Source: Mucilaginibacter sp.
GTDB taxonomy: Bacteria > Bacteroidota > Bacteroidia > Sphingobacteriales > Sphingobacteriaceae
Length of the DNA: 64,000 bases
NCBI RefSeq assembly: GCF_025362475.1
Contig: NZ_JANYGH010000067.1
Location: forward strand, 1-64,000
Reading direction: 5' to 3'
The notes beneath the pieces were generated by a model. The model was not told the DNA's origin, searched no databases, and saw nothing but the letters and a program-made list of their open reading frames with translations. A program made the translations under genes and the position numbers. Positions within the stretch are counted from its first letter, which is position 1; every line of letters starts with the position of its first letter. Below are positions 26,397-35,189 of this stretch, piece after piece.

Positions 26397-27203
26397 CTAT
26401 TGCTTTTTTCCGTTTTCCACACTCTTAATCTCTTCCTTACGGTCCTTTTTAAAATCGAAGTTGTTAAAATCCGTTGTCTGTGGCAGATCCATGGTGTAAT
26501 TGGTGAGGGTATCTATTTCAATGGTGATGTTTTCCATATTCAAATCAACGAGGTGGCCACCTGCTGTTTTATCCTCCGATAAAAAATGAAAATGATACCC
26601 ACTGATGTGCGCGCCTTCCATAAAGGTAGGGATACGAAAACCCACCAGATCGCCTGTGATATCGCTATGTTCAAAAAAATGCTGCCTGTTCAGCATAGCG
26701 GCAAGAGGCAGGTATGGCTTTTCAACCGGTGGGAAAGCCCTGGTTTTAATCGATTTGAATTTACCAGTAATATGGATTGCGTATATACCATTCTGGTTGC
26801 TCAGCAAACTATCCAGGTAACTATAAAGCGCTGTTTTGCTTAACGCGCCAGCATGCTTGTACACCTTTTTTGCCTTAAAAAAACACACCACCGCATAGGG
26901 CAATTTGCCGGTATCGGCAACCAAAGTGGTTTTGCCGGTAGATTGCGTTTGGTAGATTTTTCCGTTGAGCAACAGCAGTTCGCCATCAAGATGACCGGGC
27001 GCACCCAGGCCAAAATTGCCGTGCTTTTCCAATTCTTTATAAGGGTACCAATTATCATATAAGCCACCTATAAAACCCGAAGCAAACCCCGCGCTGAATA
27101 AATTATTGTCGTTTTTTAAAGGATTGGATTTTTGTTGTGCTATGGATTTGTAGTTGACACAGGTAATAGCTAACAAGATAAAAAGGATTTTTTTCGACAT
27201 CAT
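26397..27203 (-). CDS. alpha-acetolactate decarboxylase, exported
   Basis: 268 residues. The catalytic fold of acetolactate decarboxylase (acetolactate to acetoin + CO2) is clear: E75 in GHLDGE and zinc ligands H204, H206 and H217 in SGYHFHFL...GGH. A clear signal peptide (about 1-22, YKSIAQQ) precedes it, so the enzyme should work in the periplasm or outside. No acetolactate synthase or butanediol dehydrogenase gene is in the window. The symbol budA/alsD is usual for the cytoplasmic form, so I leave it blank. Confidence 0.88.
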   Translation of the reverse strand: MMSKKILFILLAITCVNYKSIAQQKSNPLKNDNNLFSAGFASGFIGGLYDNWYPYKELEKHGNFGLGAPGHLDGELLLLNGKIYQTQSTGKTTLVADTGKLPYAVVCFFKAKKVYKHAGALSKTALYSYLDSLLSNQNGIYAIHITGKFKSIKTRAFPPVEKPYLPLAAMLNRQHFFEHSDITGDLVGFRIPTFMEGAHISGYHFHFLSEDKTAGGHLVDLNMENITIEIDTLTNYTMDLPQTTDFNNFDFKKDRKEEIKSVENGKKQ

Positions 27204-27331
27204 AAAGGAATTGGATTTAAGCTTTGCAAAGCAATTGTTTTACAGCAAGCTATCCAAATGTTTATGGAAAATTAAAAACCTACCATTTTCAAATTTTACG
27301 TTACCCTTACGGGGAAACAGGTTGCTTATTT

Positions 27332-27339
27332 TAGATTTG
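27332..27339 (+). promoter_or_regulatory. probable -7 element of the DsbA-like gene
   Basis: Exact TAnnTTTG match TAGATTTG, 23 bases before the ATG. No convincing -33 element. Confidence 0.4.
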
Positions 27340-27362
27340 TGTATCCTTAAAACAGGAATACG

Positions 27363-28070
27363 ATGAAAGTAGAAATTTGGAGCGACGTAATGTGCCCGTT
27401 TTGTTATATAGGCAAGCGCAGGTTTGAAGAGGCTTTGGAACAATTTGATCATAAAGACCAGGTGGAAATTGAGTGGAAAAGCTTTCAGCTTAACCCGGAT
27501 ATGAAAACCGACCCTAACATCAATATTAGTCAATACCTGGCTGATGCCAAAGGCTGGACACTTGACTACGCGCAGCAAATGAACAACCACGTTACCCAAA
27601 TGGCTGCCGAAGTTGGCCTTACCTATGATTTCGACAAGGCAGTTGTGGCTAACAGTTTCAAAGCTCACCGTTTTAGCCACCTTGCCAAAAAACATAACCT
27701 TGGCGATAAGGCCGAAGAAACCCTGTTTAAAGCTTACTTTACCGAAGGCTTAAATATTGATGATAACGACACCCTTATACAACTGGGAACCAATATTGGC
27801 CTTAATGCCGAAGAAATAAAACAGGTACTTGAAAGTGATACTTATGCTGACAACGTAAAGTATGATATTGCCGAGGCTCAACAATTAGGCATAAGAGGGG
27901 TTCCGTTTTTTGTGATGAATAACAAGTATGGTGTATCGGGTGCGCAGGCTGTGCCGGTTTTCCAGGAAACAATTGAGAAATCATTTGCCGAATGGCAACT
28001 GGAAAACAGCAAACCAGCACTAACCGTTATTGAAGGCGAATCATGTTCGCCGAATGGAGATTGCAATTAA
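27363..28070 (+). CDS. DsbA-family oxidoreductase, FrnE-like
   Basis: 235 residues. The thioredoxin fold with inserted helices begins with MKVEIWSDVMCPFC; the redox pair is C11-P-F-C14. The cis-Pro region reads GIRGVPFFVMNNK. There is no signal peptide, so it is cytoplasmic, as is FrnE (a polyketide/2-hydroxychromene isomerase-like relative). A further Cys pair close to the C-terminus (CSPNGDC) is typical of this subfamily. It is likely a disulfide isomerase or reductase in stress response. Confidence 0.88.
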   Translation: MKVEIWSDVMCPFCYIGKRRFEEALEQFDHKDQVEIEWKSFQLNPDMKTDPNINISQYLADAKGWTLDYAQQMNNHVTQMAAEVGLTYDFDKAVVANSFKAHRFSHLAKKHNLGDKAEETLFKAYFTEGLNIDDNDTLIQLGTNIGLNAEEIKQVLESDTYADNVKYDIAEAQQLGIRGVPFFVMNNKYGVSGAQAVPVFQETIEKSFAEWQLENSKPALTVIEGESCSPNGDCN

Positions 28071-28165
28071 CACTATTGATTTTCAGTACAATTACGTAAT
28101 TTCGTTTTAAAATCCATTCAAAAGTCAAAAACGATTTAGCTTACTTAAAGTATAAATTAAAGCAC

Positions 28166-28207
28166 TATATTTGCATTAATACAACTAAGTGTATTTTTTA
28201 CACTTAG
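28166..28207 (+). promoter_or_regulatory. promoter plus perfect inverted repeat in MFS leader
   Basis: An exact -7 element TATATTTG (28166-28173) is followed, just past the expected start point, by CTAAGTGTA-TTTTT-TACACTTAG (28185-28207), a perfect 9-bp inverted repeat. It lies 16 bases before the ATG, so it could be an operator or a leader hairpin. Confidence 0.55.
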
Positions 28208-28223
28208 CATAATAAAAATACAG

Positions 28224-29381
28224 ATGATAGACGCTCCCGCCCTCCCGGTTTTAAACTCCAAAACAACGCTCCGCATAGCTGTGGGAGCCATGTTTTTTAT
28301 GGCTGGTTTAAGCTTTTCAAGCTGGGCATCACGTATAGCTACGGTACAGCAAACCATGGGCCTCTCTGATGCCGCTTTAGGTGCTGTACTGTTTTCATTA
28401 CCTGTTGGTTTAATGTGTTCTCTGCCGTTTTCCGGGTGGATCATCACTAAAATTGGCAGCCGAAGGTTGTTAATCAGTGCATTGCTGGTGTATGCAATCG
28501 CGCTGGTAACTTTAGGTTTGGCACAAAATACATTTCAGCTTATTATTTGCCTTATTTGTTTCGGCTTTAGCAGTAACGCAGTTAACATAGCTGTAAATAC
28601 CCAGGCCGTAGCTACCGAAAAGATTTATAAACGCCCTATACTGGCATCATTTCATGGTTTATGGAGCCTGGCAGGGTTTACAGGCGGCGGGATAGGCTCT
28701 TTAATGATAGCTCATAATATTTCACCCTTATATCATTTTTTGCTTATGCTGGTTGTTATTGCGGCCGGCGTAGCCATAGCGGCCCGCTATTTAGAGGATG
28801 ATAAAGTAGCCAGCGCCGGGCCTGTATTTGTTATGCCCGATAAATCGCTGATTAAATTAGGAGTGATTGCTTTTTGCTCCATGATTTGTGAGGGGGCCAT
28901 GTTTGACTGGAGTGTTATCTACTTTAAAAAAATAGTGCTTGCCCCCGCAACCATGGTAGGGATAGGCTTTACAGCGTTTATGTTCACCATGGCTATTGGT
29001 CGTTTTGTGGCAGATGCCTTTGCCCATAAATTTGGCCTAAAACGCACCTTACAGGTAAGCGGTCTGTTAACCGCTACAGGCCTCACAATAGCTGTAGTTT
29101 TCCCTTATATTTATACAGCAATAATTGGTTTTTTACTGGTTGGTGCCGGTGTATCATCTGTAGTGCCAATGGTTTATAGCGCTGCAGGTAAATCAAAAAC
29201 GATGTTGCCGGGCGTTGCTTTGGCAGCGGTATCTACTATTGGTTTCCTTGGCTTCTTTGTTGGTCCGCCGGTTATTGGCTTTATAGCAGGTGTTGCCACG
29301 TTAAGAGCATCATTTGTGCTGATAGCATTAATGGGGCTATTGGTTACTATCGTATCTACCAAAGCTAAAATTGAATCCTAA
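28224..29381 (+). CDS. MFS transporter
   Basis: 385 residues, twelve predicted TM segments, two six-helix halves (boundary near 190). It belongs to the YbjJ/FucP-like branch with FSSWASRIATVQ near helix 1 and the loop motif ITKIGSRRLL between helices 2 and 3. The substrate is unknown; sugars or drugs are possible. It is preceded by a promoter with an inverted repeat. Its stop TAA overlaps the next, convergent gene by four bases (29378-29381). Confidence 0.85.
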   Translation: MIDAPALPVLNSKTTLRIAVGAMFFMAGLSFSSWASRIATVQQTMGLSDAALGAVLFSLPVGLMCSLPFSGWIITKIGSRRLLISALLVYAIALVTLGLAQNTFQLIICLICFGFSSNAVNIAVNTQAVATEKIYKRPILASFHGLWSLAGFTGGGIGSLMIAHNISPLYHFLLMLVVIAAGVAIAARYLEDDKVASAGPVFVMPDKSLIKLGVIAFCSMICEGAMFDWSVIYFKKIVLAPATMVGIGFTAFMFTMAIGRFVADAFAHKFGLKRTLQVSGLLTATGLTIAVVFPYIYTAIIGFLLVGAGVSSVVPMVYSAAGKSKTMLPGVALAAVSTIGFLGFFVGPPVIGFIAGVATLRASFVLIALMGLLVTIVSTKAKIES

Positions 29382-29647
29382 GCTTTATTAAGATCGGCAT
29401 CGCCCGGGTTTAACAGGTAATCAAACTGCTCATGCCCGTTGTGTATAATGAATTTTAACCGCTCCTTTGGCACATCAATATCCAATGACATTAATGCCAA
29501 AGTTTCTGGCAGATTATCCCGAATCAGTTTCAGATCGGTTACCTGGGGCATTTCAATAAAAATATCTTCGCCCTGTGCTTCAATTTTCCATCCCGGCAGC
29601 CGGGTATTGTGCAATACATCCAGCCATTTCTTTTGATAAAGGTTCAT
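29378..29647 (-). CDS. conserved-looking small hypothetical protein
   Basis: 89 residues, soluble, with alternating strands and helices (WKIEAQGEDIFIEMPQVTDLKLIRDNLP). No motif recognised. The convergent overlap with the MFS stop on CTAA leaves no room for a terminator between them. Confidence 0.65.
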   Translation of the reverse strand: MNLYQKKWLDVLHNTRLPGWKIEAQGEDIFIEMPQVTDLKLIRDNLPETLALMSLDIDVPKERLKFIIHNGHEQFDYLLNPGDADLNKA

Positions 29648-29704
29648 AAACGTCTTTTACTAATAAAGTTGAATGGACGATTGGTTTTAATTATTAACCT
29701 AATG

Positions 29705-31036
29705 TTATGGTTTTAAAGAGCTTTTTATTATTTCCAGGATCCGTTCATTTTTAACAATCCACATTCCTAACCGCTCTTCTGTAATACCCTCTTTAAGTTT
29801 ATAGGTATTTACTGGGTTCGTATCTTCAAAAACAGTTTCCATATATCGGAAATTGATATTTTCAATGGATGATAATTCATGGGCAACCTCAACAATATGT
29901 GTAGAAACTACAAAAAAACAGCTTTTTACCTCTGCAAAGGCAGCAATTATAGCAAGAGAGGCATCATAGGCATCTTTAACATTTGTCCCCCTGAACAGTT
30001 CGTCAAAAATGACGAAAACATCTTTTGACTGATTTAATTTTTCAGCCACTTGCTTAACTCGCAAAACTTCTTTATAAAAGTGGCTATGTCCCTGTTCAAC
30101 ATCATCCGCTAAGTTTATGGTTGTAATCAGACCTTTAAATGCGGAAGTCACCATGTGTTTCGCGGGCACCGGAAAGCCTATTTGAGATAAATAGATAGCA
30201 ATTCCAATTGATTTAAGCAGAGATGATTTTCCGGCCATATTAGTACCGGTAATAAAACAAACATTTTTGTCGGAACTAAATTCAATGTCGTTACTTTTAG
30301 GATTGGCAATAAACGGGTGGAATAAGCCCTTAATAGTTAATCCCGTTGCGTTAGTATCATTAACTACTGGAAATGTAAAACCAAGCGCCTTACCACTTAA
30401 ACTTACGGATTGATAAACATCTAACTGGTAAGCAACATTCAACAAAATCTTCATTCTTTCATGGGCAAGGTGCCTGAAAAAGTGGTCCGCTTTCGCCATA
30501 TCCGCCGGGCTGCGATTAGGTTTCTTTATCAATTGTTTTAGCCATACAAATTCTTCGGGCTGGAAAGTATTTAAAATAATTAAGCGGAATTCCTGTATTT
30601 TTTTTGGCAGATCGCCCTTGAGTGCTTCAGCGTAATCTATTAAGCTTTCCAGTATCGATAGCGTATTTTCTATACCGGTTTGAATTACATAATGATCATC
30701 ATTAGTAATAAACGCATGTATGATTTTTTCTAAAAACCGGGTTATAACCGAAAATGGTTTAGCATGGTAATGCTTTTTTAAATAAAACTCTACAAAATCA
30801 TAATCATTTCTATTTAAGCTAATTTTAATATCATGTTCCTCAATATATAAAAACACTTCTACCCTTTCCTGTATGTGAACAGGATCGATAAGCGGCTTGT
30901 TGAACATATCATGCAACGCTTCATTGCCACCAATTGTATTTGTTTGGTTGAAAAGGCTATATATAGATTGGCGGGAATTGTTATTTTGAAATATTGCCAA
31001 ATCATTTAGTGTTTGCCTATCTATATCGAAATTCAT
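29705..31036 (-). CDS. MutS-like ATPase lacking mismatch-recognition domains
   Basis: 443 residues. The MutS core (lever/clamp helices, about 1-230) and ABC-type ATPase (about 240-443) are present: Walker A GTNMAGKSS near 261, Walker B FVIFDELFRGT, and a STH switch VVSTHIVE. The N-terminal mismatch-binding and connector domains of MutS and the Smr tail of MutS2 are absent. Such short MutS-family ATPases are common in Bacteroidota; their role is unknown. Cytoplasmic. Confidence 0.85.
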   Translation of the reverse strand: MNFDIDRQTLNDLAIFQNNNSRQSIYSLFNQTNTIGGNEALHDMFNKPLIDPVHIQERVEVFLYIEEHDIKISLNRNDYDFVEFYLKKHYHAKPFSVITRFLEKIIHAFITNDDHYVIQTGIENTLSILESLIDYAEALKGDLPKKIQEFRLIILNTFQPEEFVWLKQLIKKPNRSPADMAKADHFFRHLAHERMKILLNVAYQLDVYQSVSLSGKALGFTFPVVNDTNATGLTIKGLFHPFIANPKSNDIEFSSDKNVCFITGTNMAGKSSLLKSIGIAIYLSQIGFPVPAKHMVTSAFKGLITTINLADDVEQGHSHFYKEVLRVKQVAEKLNQSKDVFVIFDELFRGTNVKDAYDASLAIIAAFAEVKSCFFVVSTHIVEVAHELSSIENINFRYMETVFEDTNPVNTYKLKEGITEERLGMWIVKNERILEIIKSSLKP

Positions 31037-31385
31037 GAAAATGGTTGTAAGAGTTGCTTAAAGCTAAACTTTCTGTTAGATTATCTAATAATATATAATA
31101 CGATTCGCAGCTTTCACACCTGTCCTCAATGTAACGTCATTAACAAACTTTTAGTTCTCGCCCCTGCCCCCCATTCAACAATAGTTACAAACAACCTGGT
31201 TACTTTCATCAAGAACAAAGGCTTTGCGCATTCTGCTTTCAGCCTTTATATAATATTGTTACATTGATAACCTATACAGACCTATTTGTTTATTAATCTT
31301 AATTTTCTAATTTTATGAATTAATAATGTACATACATTAACACATTATACGTTATTAACTCATACCAATTATAAATTTTTGTACA
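31037..31385. other. intergenic region, nothing clear
   Basis: 349 bases between divergent genes, AT-rich with many short A/T runs. No RNA gene, repeat or clear promoter consensus was found. The sterol desaturase promoter must lie near its end. Confidence 0.4.
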
Positions 31386-32429
31386 ATGGATTTTTTGAAT
31401 ACCATACTTGATTTTTTTAAAGGCTTTTTTGGCTGGGGCAGTTGGAACAGTTTGATGAACATCATCAAATCTGGCGATTATGGCAAATTGCTTACTTACG
31501 ACGGTTTCAGGGCGATGCTATTCCCAATCCTGCCGTTCCTGCTCTCACTTGAAATTATACGGGCAGCCTTTTATAAACGCTTTAAGGTTATCCATTATAA
31601 AATACCATTTTTTTCATTCGTATTAAATTCTGTTATCGGGCGGTATATATCCATAGGCATGGTTTTCCTGTGCATAGGTTTATTTGAAAAACATGCTTTT
31701 TTTAAAACTACATTTACCTGGTACTGGTTTATTTATGGTTACATAGTTTGGGAATTTGGCCATTTCCTGTACCATTACTTCGGTCATAAAGTAAGGTTGT
31801 TCTGGTGCCTTCACTCCACCCATCACGCGCCCGAAACCATGAACCTGGCCATCAGTAACGCGCATTTCTTTTTAGAGGGGCCTTACGCCGATTTTATACG
31901 CACCACGGTTTGCATCATGTTGGGCGTTACCCCTACCATGCTGTTTGTAATTATGTTTATTGATGGATTTTGGGGAACATTTATCCATATTGGCGAAAAC
32001 GTAATGAAGGATGCCCGATTAGGCTTTTTAAACAATATTTTGCTTACGCCATCGCATCATCGGGTACACCATGCCCGTAATATAAAATACATGGATACCA
32101 ATTTTTGTAACCTGCTGCCTATTTGGGATAAAGTATTTGGCACTTACCAAAACGAAGAAATGGAAATTCCTATTGAGTACGGCATCAGTCGCCCGCTGAT
32201 TAAAAATAGTTTCCTGGACGCCTACTTTGGCGAAATAGTAGCCTTAGTAAAAGATGTATATAAGGCGCCCGGCATTAAAAACAAGCTCCTTTACATTGTA
32301 ATGCCTCCCGGCTGGAACCATAACGGTGATCATAAAATGACCACCGTTGTAAAGAAGAAGTATTTTGAGGAACTGGAAAAGCAAAACGCCAGCAACGCTG
32401 ACCCGGCGAAAAAGACGGTATTAACCTAA
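31386..32429 (+). CDS. fatty acid hydroxylase / sterol desaturase family protein
   Basis: 347 residues, membrane enzyme with about four TM segments in the first 200 residues. The three iron-binding histidine clusters are HFLYHYFGH (about 120), HSTHHAPE (about 143) and HRVHHARN (about 225). This di-iron family hydroxylates or desaturates lipid chains, sterols or carotenoids. There is no neighbouring lipid-biosynthesis gene to define the substrate. It might act on sphingolipids or hopanoid-like lipids, which is inference. Confidence 0.85.
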   Translation: MDFLNTILDFFKGFFGWGSWNSLMNIIKSGDYGKLLTYDGFRAMLFPILPFLLSLEIIRAAFYKRFKVIHYKIPFFSFVLNSVIGRYISIGMVFLCIGLFEKHAFFKTTFTWYWFIYGYIVWEFGHFLYHYFGHKVRLFWCLHSTHHAPETMNLAISNAHFFLEGPYADFIRTTVCIMLGVTPTMLFVIMFIDGFWGTFIHIGENVMKDARLGFLNNILLTPSHHRVHHARNIKYMDTNFCNLLPIWDKVFGTYQNEEMEIPIEYGISRPLIKNSFLDAYFGEIVALVKDVYKAPGIKNKLLYIVMPPGWNHNGDHKMTTVVKKKYFEELEKQNASNADPAKKTVLT

Positions 32430-32470
32430 ATTTTCCCATCCGCGAATATCTGCATATACTCCTTTATGGA

Positions 32471-33622
32471 TTAAACCCTTAAAAAGGTTTTCTTTTGATA
32501 TAAATAATAGAGGAACAGCCACTTAACCATTACAAAGGTAATGGCCATGGCTACCGCATTAAAAGGATCGCCGATGAGCTGACCTATCCAGCCAAAGAAA
32601 CCATTATTGGTGTAACCCCATTTTATAAAATGGCCGGATACATAGATCAGTATAGAGTTCATGCCGATCACCCTGAAATAAAACGACCATTTTTGATAAC
32701 CCAGCACATCTATAATATAATAAAAAAGTGCCATCAACAGCAGGCTTAAACCGCCTACCTGCATTACAAATGAACTGCTCCACAGGTTTTTGTTGATAGG
32801 GAAATCAAGATTCCAGATTTGAGCAATAATCAGGAATATGACACCAGCAATGCCCAGTATAGCCACTTTTTTCATTTGCCTTAAACCGGTTTTCTTTAAT
32901 ATGGTGCCGGTAATTATTCCTAACAAACCGGTGCTGATAGCGGGGATAGTGGAAAATAAACCTTCGGGATCATGAATACCTAAATACAATTTGCCCGGCA
33001 GGATAATCCTATCCATGTATGATGCAAAATTGCCCTGCATGGTTAAATCGCCATGAGGAAAGCCCGGTGCCGAAGTAAATTTGAGCAGCAGCCAGTAACC
33101 TATGATGAATACCCAAAACCAAACCATCTGCATCCGCTCGCTGCTGTACAGGTAAATAATGTTGGCAAACATATAAGCTATCCCAATGCGCCCAAGCACG
33201 CTGGCAAAACGAATCTCGGATATCGGCATAATGTTCAATCCGTTGTTAACCACCAAACCCAGTAGCACCAATATGAAGGCTCTTTTTATAACACGCAGCA
33301 CCAACTGTTTTTTGCTTTTGCCCTTCTCTAATTCGCGGCCAACAGAAAACGGGGTAGATACGCCGGCCATGAACAGGAACAGCGGGAATATCAAATCGTA
33401 AAGATGAAAACCATTCCAGTCGGGGTGTGTAAACTGATTTGCAATAGCTCCCCAAAACGGTGATTTGGTGGCTTTAGCCATCGTATGGAAGATCTCTTCG
33501 CCCCCCATAATCCAAAACATATCAAAGCCGCGAAGGGCATCTAACGAAAATAAACGGGTGGGAGCGGCATTAATATCATCAGGCGCGGTATTGCCTGTGC
33601 TGGTTATTGCTTTGGAAGCCAT
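32471..33622 (-). CDS. DUF5009 / heparan-alpha-glucosaminide N-acetyltransferase-like membrane protein
   Basis: 383 residues, about ten TM segments. It opens with RLFSLDALRGFDMFWIMGGEE, the DALRG motif of membrane acyltransferases, and has PLFLFMAGVSTPFSVGRELEKGKSK as the second motif. Its relatives carry acetyl groups across the inner membrane onto periplasmic sugars (HGSNAT family). In Bacteroidota this class often accompanies glycan degradation. No glycosidase is adjacent in the window. Confidence 0.82.
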   Translation of the reverse strand: MASKAITSTGNTAPDDINAAPTRLFSLDALRGFDMFWIMGGEEIFHTMAKATKSPFWGAIANQFTHPDWNGFHLYDLIFPLFLFMAGVSTPFSVGRELEKGKSKKQLVLRVIKRAFILVLLGLVVNNGLNIMPISEIRFASVLGRIGIAYMFANIIYLYSSERMQMVWFWVFIIGYWLLLKFTSAPGFPHGDLTMQGNFASYMDRIILPGKLYLGIHDPEGLFSTIPAISTGLLGIITGTILKKTGLRQMKKVAILGIAGVIFLIIAQIWNLDFPINKNLWSSSFVMQVGGLSLLLMALFYYIIDVLGYQKWSFYFRVIGMNSILIYVSGHFIKWGYTNNGFFGWIGQLIGDPFNAVAMAITFVMVKWLFLYYLYQKKTFLRV

Positions 33623-33957
33623 TGGTTATAGGATTTTTGTTTGAACTAAAGATATAAAAAGGCCGACTAATTAAAATATTTTTTTTAGCTGTTTAACTTA
33701 TTAAAATGACGAGCTATTTGTCATCCTGAACGCAGTGAAGGATCTATTATTCGCTATCCTTCTTCGCCCTGTACAGTCTGTGAATAGATCCTTCGTTCCT
33801 CAGGATGACAAACTTTTCAAACGTCATTTTCTTTTCAGTATTCCCAGGATAGTAAAACTTGCAATCACGATCTCATTTATTTAAAAACAGTTCCTCAAAC
33901 CTCATGTCTCACATCTCAAATCTATTCTTGTAACTTCGCGTTTTGTAATTGCACCGA
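33623..33957. other. intergenic region with a palindromic repeat
   Basis: 335 bases without a gene. About half is a large imperfect palindrome (33703-33830, see the repeat entry). A short run of CTCA/TCTCAAATCT-type repetitive sequence follows at 33901-33927. A TAnnTTTG-like element (TAACTTCG, one mismatch) is at 33931-33938 for the next gene. Confidence 0.5.
33703..33830. repeat. palindromic REP/MITE-like element
   Basis: An outer pair AAAATGACG (33703-33711) / CGTCATTTT (33822-33830) encloses inner arms 33717-33748 and 33783-33812. The arms match as TTTGTCATCCTGA...AAGGATCTATT against the reverse complement, with only the middle 6-8 bases different. The loop is about 34 bases. The whole can fold into one long hairpin. 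There is no ORF in it. Confidence 0.85.
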
Positions 33958-34635
33958 ATGTTAGAGATATTATATCGCGACGAATACCTTATAGGCATCA
34001 ATAAACCGCATGGCTTGCTGGTACACCGCTCGCCTATTGCTGCTGATGCATCTGAATTTGCCCTGCAGATGCTGCGCGATCAGATTGGCCAAAAAGTTAA
34101 CCCTGTGCATCGTATTGACAGAAAAACAGGTGGCATATTACTTTTCGCCCTTGAAAAACAGGTAGAAATTGCCATGCAACAGGCTTTTATGGAAAACCAG
34201 GTGCATAAAAAATACCTGGCCATAGTTCGTGGTCATACACCCGATACGGAAGATATTGATTATCCCCTGCGCAAGGAAAATGGCACGCTGCAGGAGGCAT
34301 TTACAACTTATACCACCCTTAACCGTGTTGAATTGGATATTCCTTTTGGCGCTCATTCCACATCAAGGTATTCTTTAGTTGAAGCAGTGCCTACTACCGG
34401 GCGCATGCATCAATTGCGCAAACATTTTAGTCATATTTTCCATCCTATTATTGGCGATCGAACTCATGGCTGCAATAAGCAGAACAAATTTTTTAAAGAT
34501 ACCTGGGATATGACCACCATGTTGCTACATGCTTCAACCCTAAACTTTAACCACCCCATAACCGGCCAAAATATTACAATTAATGCTGGCTTACAACCCG
34601 AGTTTACAAGGGTAATGAAGCTGATGAACTGGTAG
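33958..34635 (+). CDS. RluA-family pseudouridine synthase
   Basis: 225 residues from the ATG at 33958 (a TTG three codons earlier is possible). The catalytic motif HRIDRKTGG (Asp nucleophile) at about 49-57 matches HRLDRxTSG. The PTTGRMHQLRKHF segment and KKYLAIVRG are also family standards. There is no S4 domain, and the length fits TruC/RluA-type tRNA or rRNA synthases. It is close to TruC (tRNA U65), but the exact target cannot be read from the sequence. Confidence 0.88.
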   Translation: MLEILYRDEYLIGINKPHGLLVHRSPIAADASEFALQMLRDQIGQKVNPVHRIDRKTGGILLFALEKQVEIAMQQAFMENQVHKKYLAIVRGHTPDTEDIDYPLRKENGTLQEAFTTYTTLNRVELDIPFGAHSTSRYSLVEAVPTTGRMHQLRKHFSHIFHPIIGDRTHGCNKQNKFFKDTWDMTTMLLHASTLNFNHPITGQNITINAGLQPEFTRVMKLMNW

Positions 34636-34708
34636 TCATATTATTATATTTATACTACAATAAAAACAAAACTTAAGCGTGTTTGTAGGTTAAGCAAATA
34701 CTTTAATC

Positions 34709-35005
34709 ATGATAAAGTCGGCAAATTATAGTCTATATACCAGCAATGGCGATCGCTTAATCATTATCAAACCAGCAACCCAAATAATGCCCGGTGGTAA
34801 TATGCGTTCGACAGGGGTTTTTGGCTTAAACGAAGGCAGTGTTGATTTGGGCGATATTGTTTTTGATGATAAAATGAACGAATGGGAATACAGCTGCATG
34901 GGCGACCTAACCCATAAGCAGGCCGAAGAAATTGCAAGCTTCATTAAAAACTACCACGAGCCCGACCCTGAGGACAGAATGATGGATGAGGGTATGGCAG
35001 TATGA
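34709..35005 (+). CDS. hypothetical protein
   Basis: 98 residues, soluble, acidic C-terminus (HEPDPEDRMMDEGMAV). It is beta-rich in the first half, with one helix KQAEEIASFIKNYH. No domain recognised. The start is ATG at 34709. It stands alone, followed by a dispersed repeat. Confidence 0.6.
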   Translation: MIKSANYSLYTSNGDRLIIIKPATQIMPGGNMRSTGVFGLNEGSVDLGDIVFDDKMNEWEYSCMGDLTHKQAEEIASFIKNYHEPDPEDRMMDEGMAV

Positions 35006-35096
35006 TTTTTTAAATATAAAAACCGTAATTGAGGGATACGACGCAATCTTCTACAACGGCAGATCGAATTTATATAGTTGGCTCGTATAACATGGA

Positions 35097-35121
35097 GATT
35101 GCTTCGTACCTCGCAATGACG
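35097..35121. repeat. dispersed short repeat, copy 2
   Basis: Exact 25-base match to 32-56. It lies between the hypothetical gene and the DEAD-box gene, 53 bases before the -7 element of the latter. Confidence 0.75.
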
Positions 35122-35173
35122 GTTTTATACAGCTATCAAACCTTAAAGATAACCTTCACCACTATATTTACCT

Positions 35174-35181
35174 TATCTTTG
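35174..35181 (+). promoter_or_regulatory. -7 element of the DEAD-box gene
   Basis: Exact TATCTTTG (TAnnTTTG), only 8 bases before the ATG. The transcript would be nearly leaderless. Confidence 0.45.
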
Positions 35182-35189
35182 CGCCTACA

